Notes under the pieces: model-generated | Database searches by the model: none | Seen by the model: only the letters and a program-made list of their open reading frames with translations | What the model was told of the DNA's origin: nothing | Assembly (NCBI GenBank): GCA_964535315.1 | Contig: CAZHTS010000013.1 | Coordinates: forward strand, 1-64,000 | DNA length: 64,000 nt | Direction: 5' to 3' | Source of the DNA: CAZHTS01 sp964535315 | Lineage (GTDB): Bacteria; Chloroflexota; Anaerolineae; Anaerolineales; Anaerolineaceae | Shown here: positions 25,612-35,700 of the stretch, one piece after another | Position numbering within the stretch: position 1 is the stretch's first letter | Layout of the letters: the number at the start of each line of letters is the position of its first letter | Translations under genes and position numbers: made by a program

Positions 25612-27633
25612 TTAATCCTGCGGTTGACCCTGCACCAGAGAAGCGGCTTCACGCACCACGTCGTCCACGGTAAAGCCGTATTCCTTGAACAGCGTCTGGT
25701 ATGGCGCCGACGCGCCATAGCTGTGCATACAAATCACCTTCCCCTGGTCGCCAACCCAACGTTCCCACCCCATACCGACGCCGGTTTCGACCGCCAGGCG
25801 TGCGGGCACATCCGGCAGCAGGACCGCGTCGCGGTATTCTTGATCCTGTGCGGCGAACAACTCCCAGCTCGGGAAAGAAACCATACGCACGCTGACGCCT
25901 TCCATCGCCAGTTTGAAACCAGCATCGACGATCAGACTGACCTCCGAGCCGGACGCCATCAGGATGATCTGCGGTTTCTCATCGCCCACATCGGCCAGGA
26001 CGTAGGCGCCGCGCGCCACATCTTCCGCCGCCCCCATCAGGCTGCGATCCATCACCGGCAGCGCCTGGCGCGTCAAGGCCAGCACGGTCGGGCCATCCCG
26101 CCGGGCAATCGCCACCTTCCAGGCCTCACGCGTCTCGTTGGCGTCCGCCGGGCGCAGCACCACCAGGCGCGGCATGACACGCAACGCCGCCAGGTGCTCC
26201 ACCGGCTGGTGGGTCGGGCCGTCTTCCCCCAGTCCGATGCTATCGTGCGTAAATACCCAGATGCTGGGAATATGCGAAATAGCCGAGATGCGAATCGCCG
26301 GACGCACGTAATCCGAAAACACCATGAAAGTCGCCCCGTAGGGCATCACACCGCCATGCAGCGCCATACCGTTCATAATAGCGCCCATGCCATGCTCGCG
26401 CACGCCAAAGTGGAAATTGCGCCCCTGACGGGTGGCCGGCTGGAAGTCGGGCAGACCCTGCAACCAGGTATTGGTCGAAGGCGCCAGGTCGGCCGAACCG
26501 CCCATCAATTCGGGCAGGCGCGCCGCCAGGGCGTTTAATACCTTACCCGAAGCCACGCGGGTGGCCATACCCTTCGCATCGGCGGGGAATTCGGGCAAAT
26601 CCTTATCCCAATCCGCCGGCAGTGTCCCGGCCATACGGCGTTCAAAATCGGCTGCCAGTTCGGGGTAAGCGCCGCGGTAAGCCGCAAAACGCTGCTGCCA
26701 TTCGGCCTCCAACGCCGCACCGCGGCTCTGCGCCTGGCGGAAGAAATCCAACACATCCTCCGGGACGTAAAACTTGGGTTCCAACGGCCAGCCCAGATTC
26801 TGCTTGGCGCCCCGCAGTTCTTCTTCACCCGGCGGCTCGCCGTGCGCCTTGGCCGTATCCTGGCGGGTGGGCAGGCCGTAACCAATGTGCGTGCGGCAGA
26901 TAATCAAGGACGGCCGGGGATCGGCTTTCGCCTCCTGCAGGGCGCGGTCAATGGCTTCGACGTCGTTGCCGTCGGCCACGTGCAGCACCTGCCAGCCGTA
27001 GGCCGCAAAACGCGCCCCACGATCCTCGGTAAAAGCGCAGTCGGTCGAACCTTCGATCGAGATGCGGTTATCATCGTAAACGTAAATGAGCTTGCCCAAC
27101 TGCTGGTGACCGGCAAACGAGGCCGCCTCGGCCACCACCCCTTCCATCAAATCCCCGTCGGTCACCAGAGCGTAAGTGTAATGATCGACCAGGGTATGCT
27201 CCGGCTGGTTGAACACGCTCGCCAGATGCGCTTCGGCCACCGCCATCCCAACCCCATTGGAAAAACCCTGCCCCAACGGGCCGGTGGTCGTTTCTACCCC
27301 CGGCGTCCAGCCCGCTTCGGGATGCCCGGGCGTGCGGCTGCCCCACTGGCGGAAACGCTTGAGTTCCTCCAGCGGCAGATCGTAACCGGTCAGATAGAGT
27401 AATGAATACAGTAACATCGAGCCATGCCCACCCGAAAGGATGAACCGGTCACGGTTCGCCCAGGCAGGATTGGCCGGGTTGTGGCGCAGATGGCGCGTCC
27501 AAATGGTGTAAGCAATCGCTGCCGTGCCCATTGGAAGTCCGGGGTGCCCAGAATTGGCCTGTTGCACCCCATCTGCGGATAAGAAACGGATTGTATTAAT
27601 GGAACGAGTTTGAAGATCACCGCTTGCAGACAT
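25612..27633 (-). CDS. tkt: Transketolase
   Basis: 673 aa. Thiamine-diphosphate enzyme moving two-carbon units between sugar phosphates. Seen: NSGHPGLPMG near residue 27, the TPP-binding GDGDLMEGVVAEA...N region near 155-185, and the pyrimidine domain with GVREHGMGAIMNG and HDSIGLGEDGPTHQP. Start taken at ATG 27633, which has GTGAGG seven bases before it; an in-frame GTG four codons upstream is part of that ribosome binding site. First gene of the operon; a TACAAT box lies upstream on the minus strand. Confidence 0.95.
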   Translation of the reverse strand: MSASGDLQTRSINTIRFLSADGVQQANSGHPGLPMGTAAIAYTIWTRHLRHNPANPAWANRDRFILSGGHGSMLLYSLLYLTGYDLPLEELKRFRQWGSRTPGHPEAGWTPGVETTTGPLGQGFSNGVGMAVAEAHLASVFNQPEHTLVDHYTYALVTDGDLMEGVVAEAASFAGHQQLGKLIYVYDDNRISIEGSTDCAFTEDRGARFAAYGWQVLHVADGNDVEAIDRALQEAKADPRPSLIICRTHIGYGLPTRQDTAKAHGEPPGEEELRGAKQNLGWPLEPKFYVPEDVLDFFRQAQSRGAALEAEWQQRFAAYRGAYPELAADFERRMAGTLPADWDKDLPEFPADAKGMATRVASGKVLNALAARLPELMGGSADLAPSTNTWLQGLPDFQPATRQGRNFHFGVREHGMGAIMNGMALHGGVMPYGATFMVFSDYVRPAIRISAISHIPSIWVFTHDSIGLGEDGPTHQPVEHLAALRVMPRLVVLRPADANETREAWKVAIARRDGPTVLALTRQALPVMDRSLMGAAEDVARGAYVLADVGDEKPQIILMASGSEVSLIVDAGFKLAMEGVSVRMVSFPSWELFAAQDQEYRDAVLLPDVPARLAVETGVGMGWERWVGDQGKVICMHSYGASAPYQTLFKEYGFTVDDVVREAASLVQGQPQD

Positions 27634-27732
27634 TTTTCGCCTCACCGCAAAAAATTTTTGTTATTGTACCATGCAGCACCCAAATGCGAGGCGATTCGCA
27701 CAAGAAGCTCCAATGCAATCTCTTGCCTGGGC

Positions 27733-29628
27733 TCAATAAAAATCCTGCACCCAGAAGGTGAGCAGCGTCGTGGCTAATTGCACCGCTGCCGTGGCGTAAA
27801 AGGCGATTTGTGGCCTGTGCGACAGTCGTTGTAACTCATCGGCGGCGAATAACATCATCACCGGCAGCAGGAACAACCACAGGCGCCCGACCTCGCTGCG
27901 CGTTTGCCCGAGCACGTTCAGGGCCAGGTATACCAGCAAGAAGGCCAACGCCAGGGCATCCAACGGGCGCAGCCCCTTTTTCTTCAGCACGTGGCCCACA
28001 CTGCGCCCTACGCCCACAAAAGCAAGCACAAAAACGGGAATCCCCGTCCAAAACGCAAACTCCACATTATTAATCAGCAACATATTCCCCAACCGCTCCA
28101 ACGGGTTGGGCAAAATCTGCTCGTATAACTTGACGGCGCGGTGCAGTTGCATGGCGTGCTGGTAACGCGTCCAGGCATCGTAACCGATCAGCAAAAAGAG
28201 CCCGTACAACACCGCAAAACCGGTCAGCATCCCGCCCCAGGCCCACAGCGTCGTCTTCCACCCATCGGCGCGACGCGTTGCCCACGCCGTCAACAAGACA
28301 CACAGCCCGCCCATCGGGATCAACGCCAGCAGTGAGAAAGAGATAAAAATTCCCACATACGCCATCCCGCCAAACAAAACACCGAGCCAAAACGGACGTT
28401 TTCCGCCGGCAAGCACGGCGAGATAGGTACCCAGGGTGAAGATCAGTGGGTAGAGAAACTGATCCAGGTGCAAGACGATGAGAATCACGTTGGGGGAAAA
28501 AACATAGAGCAATGCCGGCAAAACCGCCGCATTCTGCGCGTAACGGGCCGCCAGGGCAAAAATCACAAACAGCACCAGATAAGTGACCAGCGGAAACACA
28601 TAGGCGCCAAACTGGGTGATGTGGGTACAGCGCCCGCTAAAAGTATCCACCGGCTCGATAAAATTGGTCAGATATTCAACACCGACATAAAATAACAGCA
28701 TACCCGGCGGCTTGGTGCCCAGCATGGTGACCGTACGCAAGGTCTCATCGTAAGTTCGCAGTGTATCGAGCGCGTCGGGGGTGCCATCACAGGTATATTC
28801 AACGATGCGATAATGGCCGGTGATCAGAAATTTCTGACGTAAAGATTCGCTCCCCTGGCCTGCCATCAAACCAAAACCGACCTGCAGAGCCACGCCCAGG
28901 GCAAAAATGGGCAGCAGTATCCGCCATCTCATTTTCCCAGACGACGCCTTCAGCGTTTTAAACACCCACCAGATCACCACCATCGCCGCCGCCAGCAGCG
29001 GGACGAACCACAAAAACGTGATCGAAAAGGGTTTGGGACGGTATTGCCAGTACCAGCCATCAATGGCGGTAAAGAAGGAGTCCTGCCCGATGAAAATGAG
29101 CCATTGAAAAGCGGTCGCCCCCAGGATACAAAGTACAAGGACGATCTTTCCAAAGGGCTGCGGATGGAAAAAATCGGGGCGGTGAAAATTGAACCAGAGC
29201 AGCCCGATGGCCTGCAAGAGCAGCAGTTCCAACCAGATGATCAACGACACCCCACGGTGGATGACCGCGCCCAGCATTTCCAGGTGTTGATTGTAGGGCG
29301 AATAAGCCAACAGAACGAGCAGGCCCAGGAACACAACCATCCCAGCCAGAACCGTCATGAGATATAGCAGCCCATTCCCGACCTGCCATTGCTCCAGCCG
29401 GGTGTGTACCCGCATAACCCAGGCAGGGTCGAAAAAAGCACGCCCCGCGGCAATCAAACAAACCAGCGCCAGGGCCAACACCACGGTACCCAGAGCGATG
29501 CGCACCGCTGAGTAACCCAACAAAAATTGATTGCCCTCTTCCGAACGAATTGCAAACAACAACACAAAAGCCGCCACCCCCTCGATCCAGGCAGCCGACC
29601 AAAACAAAACGTAGCGCAATCTCAGCAT
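27733..29628 (-). CDS. Polytopic membrane protein, GT-C glycosyltransferase-like
   Basis: 631 aa with about 12-14 hydrophobic helices. A soluble loop between helices (about residues 290-330) contains YDETLRTVTMLGTKPPGMLLFY; a charged loop plus KPPG is reminiscent of GT-C (PMT/ArnT-like) transferases, but no family signature is certain. Codon use is less GC-rich than the neighbours. The -10 box TATAAT on the minus strand (29635-29640) ends six bases before the ATG, so the mRNA may be leaderless. It is not obviously linked to tkt downstream. Function unknown. Confidence 0.7.
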   Translation of the reverse strand: MLRLRYVLFWSAAWIEGVAAFVLLFAIRSEEGNQFLLGYSAVRIALGTVVLALALVCLIAAGRAFFDPAWVMRVHTRLEQWQVGNGLLYLMTVLAGMVVFLGLLVLLAYSPYNQHLEMLGAVIHRGVSLIIWLELLLLQAIGLLWFNFHRPDFFHPQPFGKIVLVLCILGATAFQWLIFIGQDSFFTAIDGWYWQYRPKPFSITFLWFVPLLAAAMVVIWWVFKTLKASSGKMRWRILLPIFALGVALQVGFGLMAGQGSESLRQKFLITGHYRIVEYTCDGTPDALDTLRTYDETLRTVTMLGTKPPGMLLFYVGVEYLTNFIEPVDTFSGRCTHITQFGAYVFPLVTYLVLFVIFALAARYAQNAAVLPALLYVFSPNVILIVLHLDQFLYPLIFTLGTYLAVLAGGKRPFWLGVLFGGMAYVGIFISFSLLALIPMGGLCVLLTAWATRRADGWKTTLWAWGGMLTGFAVLYGLFLLIGYDAWTRYQHAMQLHRAVKLYEQILPNPLERLGNMLLINNVEFAFWTGIPVFVLAFVGVGRSVGHVLKKKGLRPLDALALAFLLVYLALNVLGQTRSEVGRLWLFLLPVMMLFAADELQRLSHRPQIAFYATAAVQLATTLLTFWVQDFY

Positions 29629-29634
29629 GCAGGT

Positions 29635-29640
29635 ATTATA
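29635..29640 (-). promoter_or_regulatory. -10 box of the polytopic membrane protein gene
   Basis: TATAAT on the minus strand lies six bases from the start codon. The expected start of transcription would fall at or next to the ATG; no Shine-Dalgarno exists. The -35 region is weak. Confidence 0.5.
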
Positions 29641-29690
29641 TGCCCCTACACGGCATTACACCAGATAACGTCTGGTTTGTTTCACTGTAT

Positions 29691-32096
29691 TTACACGCTC
29701 ACCCTGCGCAAACGCAAACTGTTGCTCACCACAAAAACGCTGCTAAAGGCCATCGCTCCGGCTGCCAGCATGGGGTTCAAACCACCCAACGCCGCCACCG
29801 GGATCAGGATTACGTTGTAGAAAAACGCCCAGAACAGGTTCTGGCGGATGGTTCGCAAGGTATGCCGTGACAAAGCAATCGCCCGCGGCACGCCGCGCAA
29901 ATCGCCGCTCATCAACGTAACCGGTGCAGCGGCCATCGCCACGTCCGTCCCGGTACCAATCGCCAGGCCCACATCGGCCTGCGCCAGCGCCGGAGCGTCG
30001 TTCACACCATCCCCGACCATTGCCACCAGCGCCCCATCTGCCTGCAAACGCCGGATTTCAGCCGCCTTCATCTCCGGTTGGACTTCGGCGCGCACCCCAT
30101 CCACCCCAACCTGAGACGCAATGGCCTGCGCCGTGCGGGCATTGTCGCCGGTCAACATCACCACCCGCAGCCCCATACGCTGCAGGGTAGCGATGGCTTC
30201 ATCCGAACCCGGTTTGACCGTATCCGCCACCGCAATTACCCCGGCCAACGCGCCATCCGTCGTCACCAACATGGCCGTACGTCCCTGGTTTTGCAGCCTC
30301 TCGACCCGTTCCGCCAGCCCCCCGGCCGGCAGCCACTGCGGGTTACCCACCGCCACCTGTTGCCCATCCACCTCGGCCAAAACACCCTGCCCGGCCCGCG
30401 CCTGAAAGCCCTGCGGGGCGCTCAAACGCAGCCCGCGATTGCCAGCCTCTGCCACCAGCGCTTCTCCAAGAGGATGTTCGCTGCCTTTTTCCACGCTGGC
30501 CGCCAGGCGCAACAATTCATTTTCGTCGCCGGCAAAAGCAGGGGCCGGAAAAATATCCGTCACTGCCGGCTGCCCGCGCGTCACCGTGCCGGTTTTATCC
30601 AGCACGACCGTTTTGATTTTCCCTGCCCGCTCCAGCCCTTCGCCCGAACGAAACAGGATGCCCATCTCGGCGCCCCTGCCGGTGGCAACCATGATGGCGG
30701 TCGGCGTGGCCAGCCCCATCGCACACGGGCAGGCAATGACCAGCACCGCCACCATGTGGATTAATGCCCGGGTAAAACTATCCACTTCTCCCACGGCGGC
30801 CGGCGCCAGCCAGTACCATCCGGCGAAGGTCAGCAGCGCCACCCCAATCACCGCCGGGACAAACACCGCCGAAACCTGGTCGGCCAGGTTCTGGATCGGC
30901 GCCTTGCTACCCTGCGCCTCTTCCACCAGACGGATGATTTGCGCCAGCGCCGTTTCTTTGCCCACCCGCGTTGCCTCAAAACGGATCAGGCCATACTTGT
31001 TGAGCGTTGCGCCGGTCACTGCCGCCCCCGGCCCCTTTTCCACCGGCAGCGACTCGCCGGTCAACATCGATTCGTCCACCGAAGTATGCCCCTCGACCAC
31101 CACGCCGTCGACCGGTATCTTCTCGCCCGGCCGTACCACCAGCCAATCCCCCACGCATACTTCATCCACGGCGATGTCCTGCTCGACGCCATCGCGCAGC
31201 ACCCGCGCCGTTTTGGCGCGCAGCCCCATCAATTTCTTAATCGCCTCGCTGGTCTGGCCGCGGGCGCGCGCCTCCAGGAACTTTCCCAGACGAATGAGGG
31301 TGATGATCACCGCCGCCGTCTCAAAATAGACGTGTCCATGCAACAGGCCCAACGTCACCGGCAACGAGTACAGATAAGCCACCGACGATCCCATGACGAT
31401 CAGCACATCCATGTTGGCCGACCGGTTGCGTAACGCCTTATAAGCGCCCAGGTAATACGGCCCGGCCACATAAAACTGCACGGGAGTGGCCAGCGCCAGC
31501 ATCAACCAGTTCGCCCAACCGGCGTGAGCGATACCCGGGATCAACCCCAGATCACGCCCCATCGAAAACACAAAGAGGGGCACGGTAAACACCAGCCCAA
31601 TCGCCAACAGGCGGCGCTGCTGCGCCGTCTCGGCTGCCCGGGCCGCAGCCTCGGCATCCTCGGCCTGTCCGCCCAATTCTAACGCCTCAAAACCGGCCGC
31701 CGCCACGACCCGCCGCATCTCGGCCTGGCTGATAACGGTGGGGATATAACGCAGCCAGGCGCGCTCGCCGGCATAGCTGACGCGCGCCTCCAGCACCCCC
31801 TCCAGGCGGCTCAACGCGCTCTCCAGGCGGCGAGCGTCGTTATCATCGCTCATCCGCCGTATGCTCAGATCCGCCACGCCTTCGGCCACATCATAACCGG
31901 CGCGCCGCACACGGCCGACGATATCATCCAACGTCAGGAGCGCCGGATCGAAGGCCACCGTCGCCCGTTCGGACGATAGATTGACCGCCGCCTCGCTGAC
32001 CCCTTCCAACTTCTTTAAGTTGCGTTCGATGGTCGCCACACAATTGGCACAGGTCATCCCCGTCACCGGCAAAATCACCTGTCGCGATGCACTCAT
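29691..32096 (-). CDS. copA: Copper-exporting P1B-type ATPase
   Basis: 801 aa. It pumps Cu(I) out of the cytoplasm using ATP. The N-terminal HMA domain has GMTCANC (residues about 12-18). A second HMA-like fold (about 70-140) lacks the CxxC. The transport motif CPC is in VIACPCAMGLATPTA, the phosphorylated Asp in DKTGT near residue 500, then EHPLGEAL (HP motif) and GDGVNDAPAL. Start is ATG 32096 with GAGGTGGT upstream. Third gene of csoR-copZ-copA, under copper control. Confidence 0.95.
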   Translation of the reverse strand: MSASRQVILPVTGMTCANCVATIERNLKKLEGVSEAAVNLSSERATVAFDPALLTLDDIVGRVRRAGYDVAEGVADLSIRRMSDDNDARRLESALSRLEGVLEARVSYAGERAWLRYIPTVISQAEMRRVVAAAGFEALELGGQAEDAEAAARAAETAQQRRLLAIGLVFTVPLFVFSMGRDLGLIPGIAHAGWANWLMLALATPVQFYVAGPYYLGAYKALRNRSANMDVLIVMGSSVAYLYSLPVTLGLLHGHVYFETAAVIITLIRLGKFLEARARGQTSEAIKKLMGLRAKTARVLRDGVEQDIAVDEVCVGDWLVVRPGEKIPVDGVVVEGHTSVDESMLTGESLPVEKGPGAAVTGATLNKYGLIRFEATRVGKETALAQIIRLVEEAQGSKAPIQNLADQVSAVFVPAVIGVALLTFAGWYWLAPAAVGEVDSFTRALIHMVAVLVIACPCAMGLATPTAIMVATGRGAEMGILFRSGEGLERAGKIKTVVLDKTGTVTRGQPAVTDIFPAPAFAGDENELLRLAASVEKGSEHPLGEALVAEAGNRGLRLSAPQGFQARAGQGVLAEVDGQQVAVGNPQWLPAGGLAERVERLQNQGRTAMLVTTDGALAGVIAVADTVKPGSDEAIATLQRMGLRVVMLTGDNARTAQAIASQVGVDGVRAEVQPEMKAAEIRRLQADGALVAMVGDGVNDAPALAQADVGLAIGTGTDVAMAAAPVTLMSGDLRGVPRAIALSRHTLRTIRQNLFWAFFYNVILIPVAALGGLNPMLAAGAMAFSSVFVVSNSLRLRRVSV

Positions 32097-32135
32097 ACCA
32101 CCTCGATTTTCCGACCCCTTCGCCAGACTCAAACT

Positions 32136-32163
32136 CGTCCTTCTCGCTGCCGGGAGAAGGACG
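32136..32163. repeat. Hairpin between copZ and copA
   Basis: CGTCCTTCTC and GAGAAGGACG form a perfect 10-bp stem with an 8-base loop. On the minus-strand transcript it lies between copZ and copA without a U-run; it could stabilise the copZ message or set the copZ/copA ratio. Confidence 0.6.
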
Positions 32164-32174
32164 GGCCAGATTGC

Positions 32175-32381
32175 TTACGCCACCGGATAATTGATCTCGG
32201 CCAGCAGCGCCTTGATCTTTTCTTCGCTCGCCGGCGGCTCAAACGTCACCACCACATCCTTGCGTTCGGCGCTGGCCTGCACCGACTTGACGCCGGCCAG
32301 CTCGCTTAATTCAGTGGTGATGGTATGCACACAGTGCTTGCACGAAATATTGGGAACCTGGTAGGTAACCGTAATCGACAT
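32175..32381 (-). CDS. copZ: Copper chaperone CopZ-like heavy-metal-associated protein
   Basis: 68 aa, a single HMA domain. C14-x2-C17 (NISCKHCVH) binds one Cu(I) and hands it to CopA. AGGAGG stands eight bases before the ATG. Length and the beta-alpha-beta-beta-alpha-beta pattern fit CopZ/Atx1. Confidence 0.93.
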   Translation of the reverse strand: MSITVTYQVPNISCKHCVHTITTELSELAGVKSVQASAERKDVVVTFEPPASEEKIKALLAEINYPVA

Positions 32382-32401
32382 GTCTTCCTCCTGAAGATAA
32401 G

Positions 32402-32671
32402 CTAAACTTTGGTGGCGGTCTCAAAAATCTCGCCGATCTCGTGCAGCACGCGCTCGCGCTCGTTTGGGTCGTCGCCGCGCACCGCCGTGATCAAGCAGGT
32501 TTGCATGTGATTCTCCAGTACGATGGCGCTGACTTTATTGAGCGCGGCCTGCACCGCCTGGATCTGGCGGATGACATCGATGCAATAGGCATCCTCTTCC
32601 ACCATGCGTTGAATACCGCGCAGATGGCCTTCTGCACTTTTCAAGCGGTTGAGAACTTCGGGATTATTCAT
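32402..32671 (-). CDS. csoR: Copper-sensing repressor CsoR
   Basis: 89 aa, all-helical CsoR/RcnR family. The Cu(I) ligands C30, H55 and C59 are present (YCID; ENHMQTC). Copper binding releases the tetramer from DNA. The start is ATG 32671 with AAGGAG. Directly upstream lies a 30-base palindrome rich in C/G runs ending in TTAC/GTAA, downstream of a near-consensus promoter, consistent with autoregulation of csoR-copZ-copA. Confidence 0.95.
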   Translation of the reverse strand: MNNPEVLNRLKSAEGHLRGIQRMVEEDAYCIDVIRQIQAVQAALNKVSAIVLENHMQTCLITAVRGDDPNERERVLHEIGEIFETATKV

Positions 32672-32678
32672 GAGGCTC

Positions 32679-32708
32679 CTTACCCCACCCCCCAGGGGGT
32701 GGGGTAAG
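32679..32708. promoter_or_regulatory. CsoR-type operator palindrome
   Basis: Arms CTTACCCCACCCCC and GGGGGTGGGGTAAG are perfect 14-base inverted repeats around a 2-base centre. The TACCCC...GGGGTA layout fits known CsoR sites. It lies between the -10 box and the csoR start codon, where a bound repressor would block transcription. Confidence 0.85.
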
Positions 32709-32711
32709 ACA

Positions 32712-32740
32712 ATCATAGCAAATCGAACCGGATTTGTCAA
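32712..32740 (-). promoter_or_regulatory. Promoter of csoR-copZ-copA
   Basis: On the minus strand TTGACA (32735-32740) and TATGAT (32712-32717) are 17 bases apart. It runs into the operator palindrome immediately downstream. Confidence 0.85.
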
Positions 32741-32755
32741 GTACAGCCGCCCGGC

Positions 32756-35700
32756 TTACGAGCGCAGATTCTCGGCCGTGTGCACGTGATTCACAAAGAA
32801 ATACAGCCGATTGTAGAAATTTACCTCGCTTACCCCGGCGTCCGAATCGAGAAACAGAATGTTCAGCTGCGGGAAAGTCTCCTTCAGACGCTTCTCAATC
32901 CCCTTGGCAATCACGTGATTGGCCAGACAACCAAACGGCTGTAAACACAACACGTTGTTGACGCCCTGCTCCACCAACGAGCCGATCTCACCCGGGATCA
33001 ACCAGCCTTCACCGAACTGGTTGGTCAAATCCACAAACTCCTGGGCATGCCGGGCAATCTGATCGATGGTGTGCCCGGGCGTATAGTAACGGAAGCGCTC
33101 CATCACCCCATCGACCTCGCTCTTGGCTCTCGCCACCATCCCTTTCAACGTCCGCGACAACATCCACAACAGGTCATGATGGGCCACGTGGGCATTAACG
33201 TTGGCCTCCTGACACAAAAACGATGAGGTAAAGAACTCTAACAACGGCGGCATGACAATCTCGATGCCCTGTGAGGTCAACCAATCCACGGCAAAATTAT
33301 TACCGAACGAGTTGTACTTGACATAGATCTCGCCCACCACCCCCACTTTGGGGAAGGCGCCCTCGTGCAAACCCAGCTGGTTGAAATCATCCACCGCACA
33401 GCGCAGCGTACGCAAAACCGACTTCCTGTCCAGCGCCAGCCGGCCGTCTTCCAGCATTGCCATATAATATTCCGCCGCTTGCAGCGCCGTCCCCGCCACC
33501 CGTTCGCGCACCGCACTGGCGTAATACATGGCCGAAAGCGAGTCGGCATACAACAACGAAGTAAAGATACGCGGCGCCAGTTTGAGATAATTCAAAGAAA
33601 AGCCCGGCTGCTCGTTGAGCGGTACAAACCCCGAAGACACCGAGACGACCGGGATATCGGCAAAGCCGTTGGCGACCATGGCCTTTTTTAACAGCGAGAT
33701 ATAACAGGTGGCCCGGCATTGACCGCCCGTCTGGCTGATACCCACTACGACTTCGTTCGGATCGTAACGCCCCGATTTGAGCGCCCGCAGCACATCCCCG
33801 ACCACCACGATGGCCGGATAACAGATTTCATTGTGGACGTATTTCAGCCCTTCATCCACCGAAGAACGCTGTGGTGAGGGAAGAATCTCGACCCGATAAC
33901 CCTGGTCGGCCAGCGGGCGTGCGATCGGCGCCGTACAGAAACGCGAGAATTCCGGCACGATGATCGTCTTGCGCCGGTCGCTCTTCTGATACAGGCGCGT
34001 CGTCTGGCGCGGGCTAAACGTCGCCGGTCGTTTCTCTCCCCCTGTCCAGGCCTCAACCATCGAGCGCAAGCGTAAACGGGCCGAACCGGTGCTCTCGATC
34101 TCGTCGATGCGGATGACCGTGTGGCCCTTGCCATATTGACGCAAGATACTCTTGACCTCATCCATGGCAATCACGTCTGGCCCACAGCCAAACGAATTCA
34201 ACTGCACGACCTCGACGTTCTCCTGCTCGCCGGCCCAACGCGCGGCATAATAATAGCGGTTCGGGTACTGCCATTGGGTGACGATGTGGCGATCGTTTAA
34301 GGCTGCGCCCGCCTCATACGGAATGGCATCCTCGGTGATGACATCCACGCCAAAATCGGCCAGAATGTCCGGGATCTTGTGATTGATCAATGGATCGACA
34401 TGATAGGGACGGCTCATCAGCAATACCACTTTGCGCCCATCCCGGCGCGCCTCATCCAGCAGCGCCTGCCCTGCCGCACGCACCGCCTCTTTATATGCTT
34501 GCTGCGCCTCCAGCGCCTGCTTGAACGCCCGGGCAAACACCTTGCGGCTCACCCCCAGCGAGGAGAGATAGGCGTAACACCCCTGGCGCAGCAGGCGCTC
34601 GTCGTGAAAGGTCACCACCGGGCGATCCAGCGGGATGTGATATTGACTATGCGGATCGATGGCGCTGCGCATCACCTCGGGGTAACCACTGACGATCGGG
34701 CAGTTATAACTATTGGTCGCATCCTTGAACTCGCCGCGTTCGTAGATCACCAACGGGTACAGGATGCGCTCCACGCCGGCCGCCACCAGGTTGAGGATGT
34801 GCCCGTGCGCCAGTTTGGCCGGAAAACAAATATTTTCAGACATGATTGTCGCCGCGCCGCTTTCGTAGAGTGCGTTACTGGAACCGTCCGAAAGACGCAC
34901 TTCGAACCCACAGCCGCGCAGCAGCGCATTCCAGAACGGGTACTTTTCATACAGATTCAAAACGCGCGGAATGCCAATCGTCAGACAGCGCTCACCCTCG
35001 GCCTGCGTCGGGCGATCAAACAACAACTGGCCTTTGATCGCCAGCAGGTTTTTCCCCTTCTCGCCGCGTTTACCGGCGTTGGAAAAGATCTTTTCGCAGC
35101 GATTGCCGGTATAAAAAATATTGCCGTTGGGAAAAGTCAGACGGGTGATGGTGCAATGGTTCTCGCAGCCGTGGCAATACAGTTGCTTACGCGCATATTC
35201 ACCGGCTGAGGCAGCCTGCCCCAAACCGACAAAACTGCTGGCGGAACGCAACCCGCCCGCCCGAAAATGATCCAACGCCGTCAACGCTGCCCCGTAGGCG
35301 CCCATCAATTCGGCAATATCCGGGCACACCACCGGGCGCTCGAGCAAGCGTTCAATGGCCTTGTGCACCGCCGGGTTACGGAAGGTGCCGCCCTGCACCA
35401 GGATGTGATCTCCCAACACGGCCGTATCGGTGATCTTCAATACCTTGTGCAAGGCATTCTTAATGACCGAATAAGCCAACCCGGCCGAGATATCACCCAC
35501 CGCAGCGCCCTCACGCAGCGCCTGTTTGACCCTGGAGTTCATGAACACCGTACAGCGCGTGCCCAGATCGCACGGCGCCTGCGAGTCGCACGCCTTACGG
35601 GCAAAATCACCGACCGTGTGTCCCATCGAACGGGCAAACGTCTCGATAAACGAGCCGCAGCCCGAGGAACAGGCCTCGTTGATCTCGATATTCTGAATGC

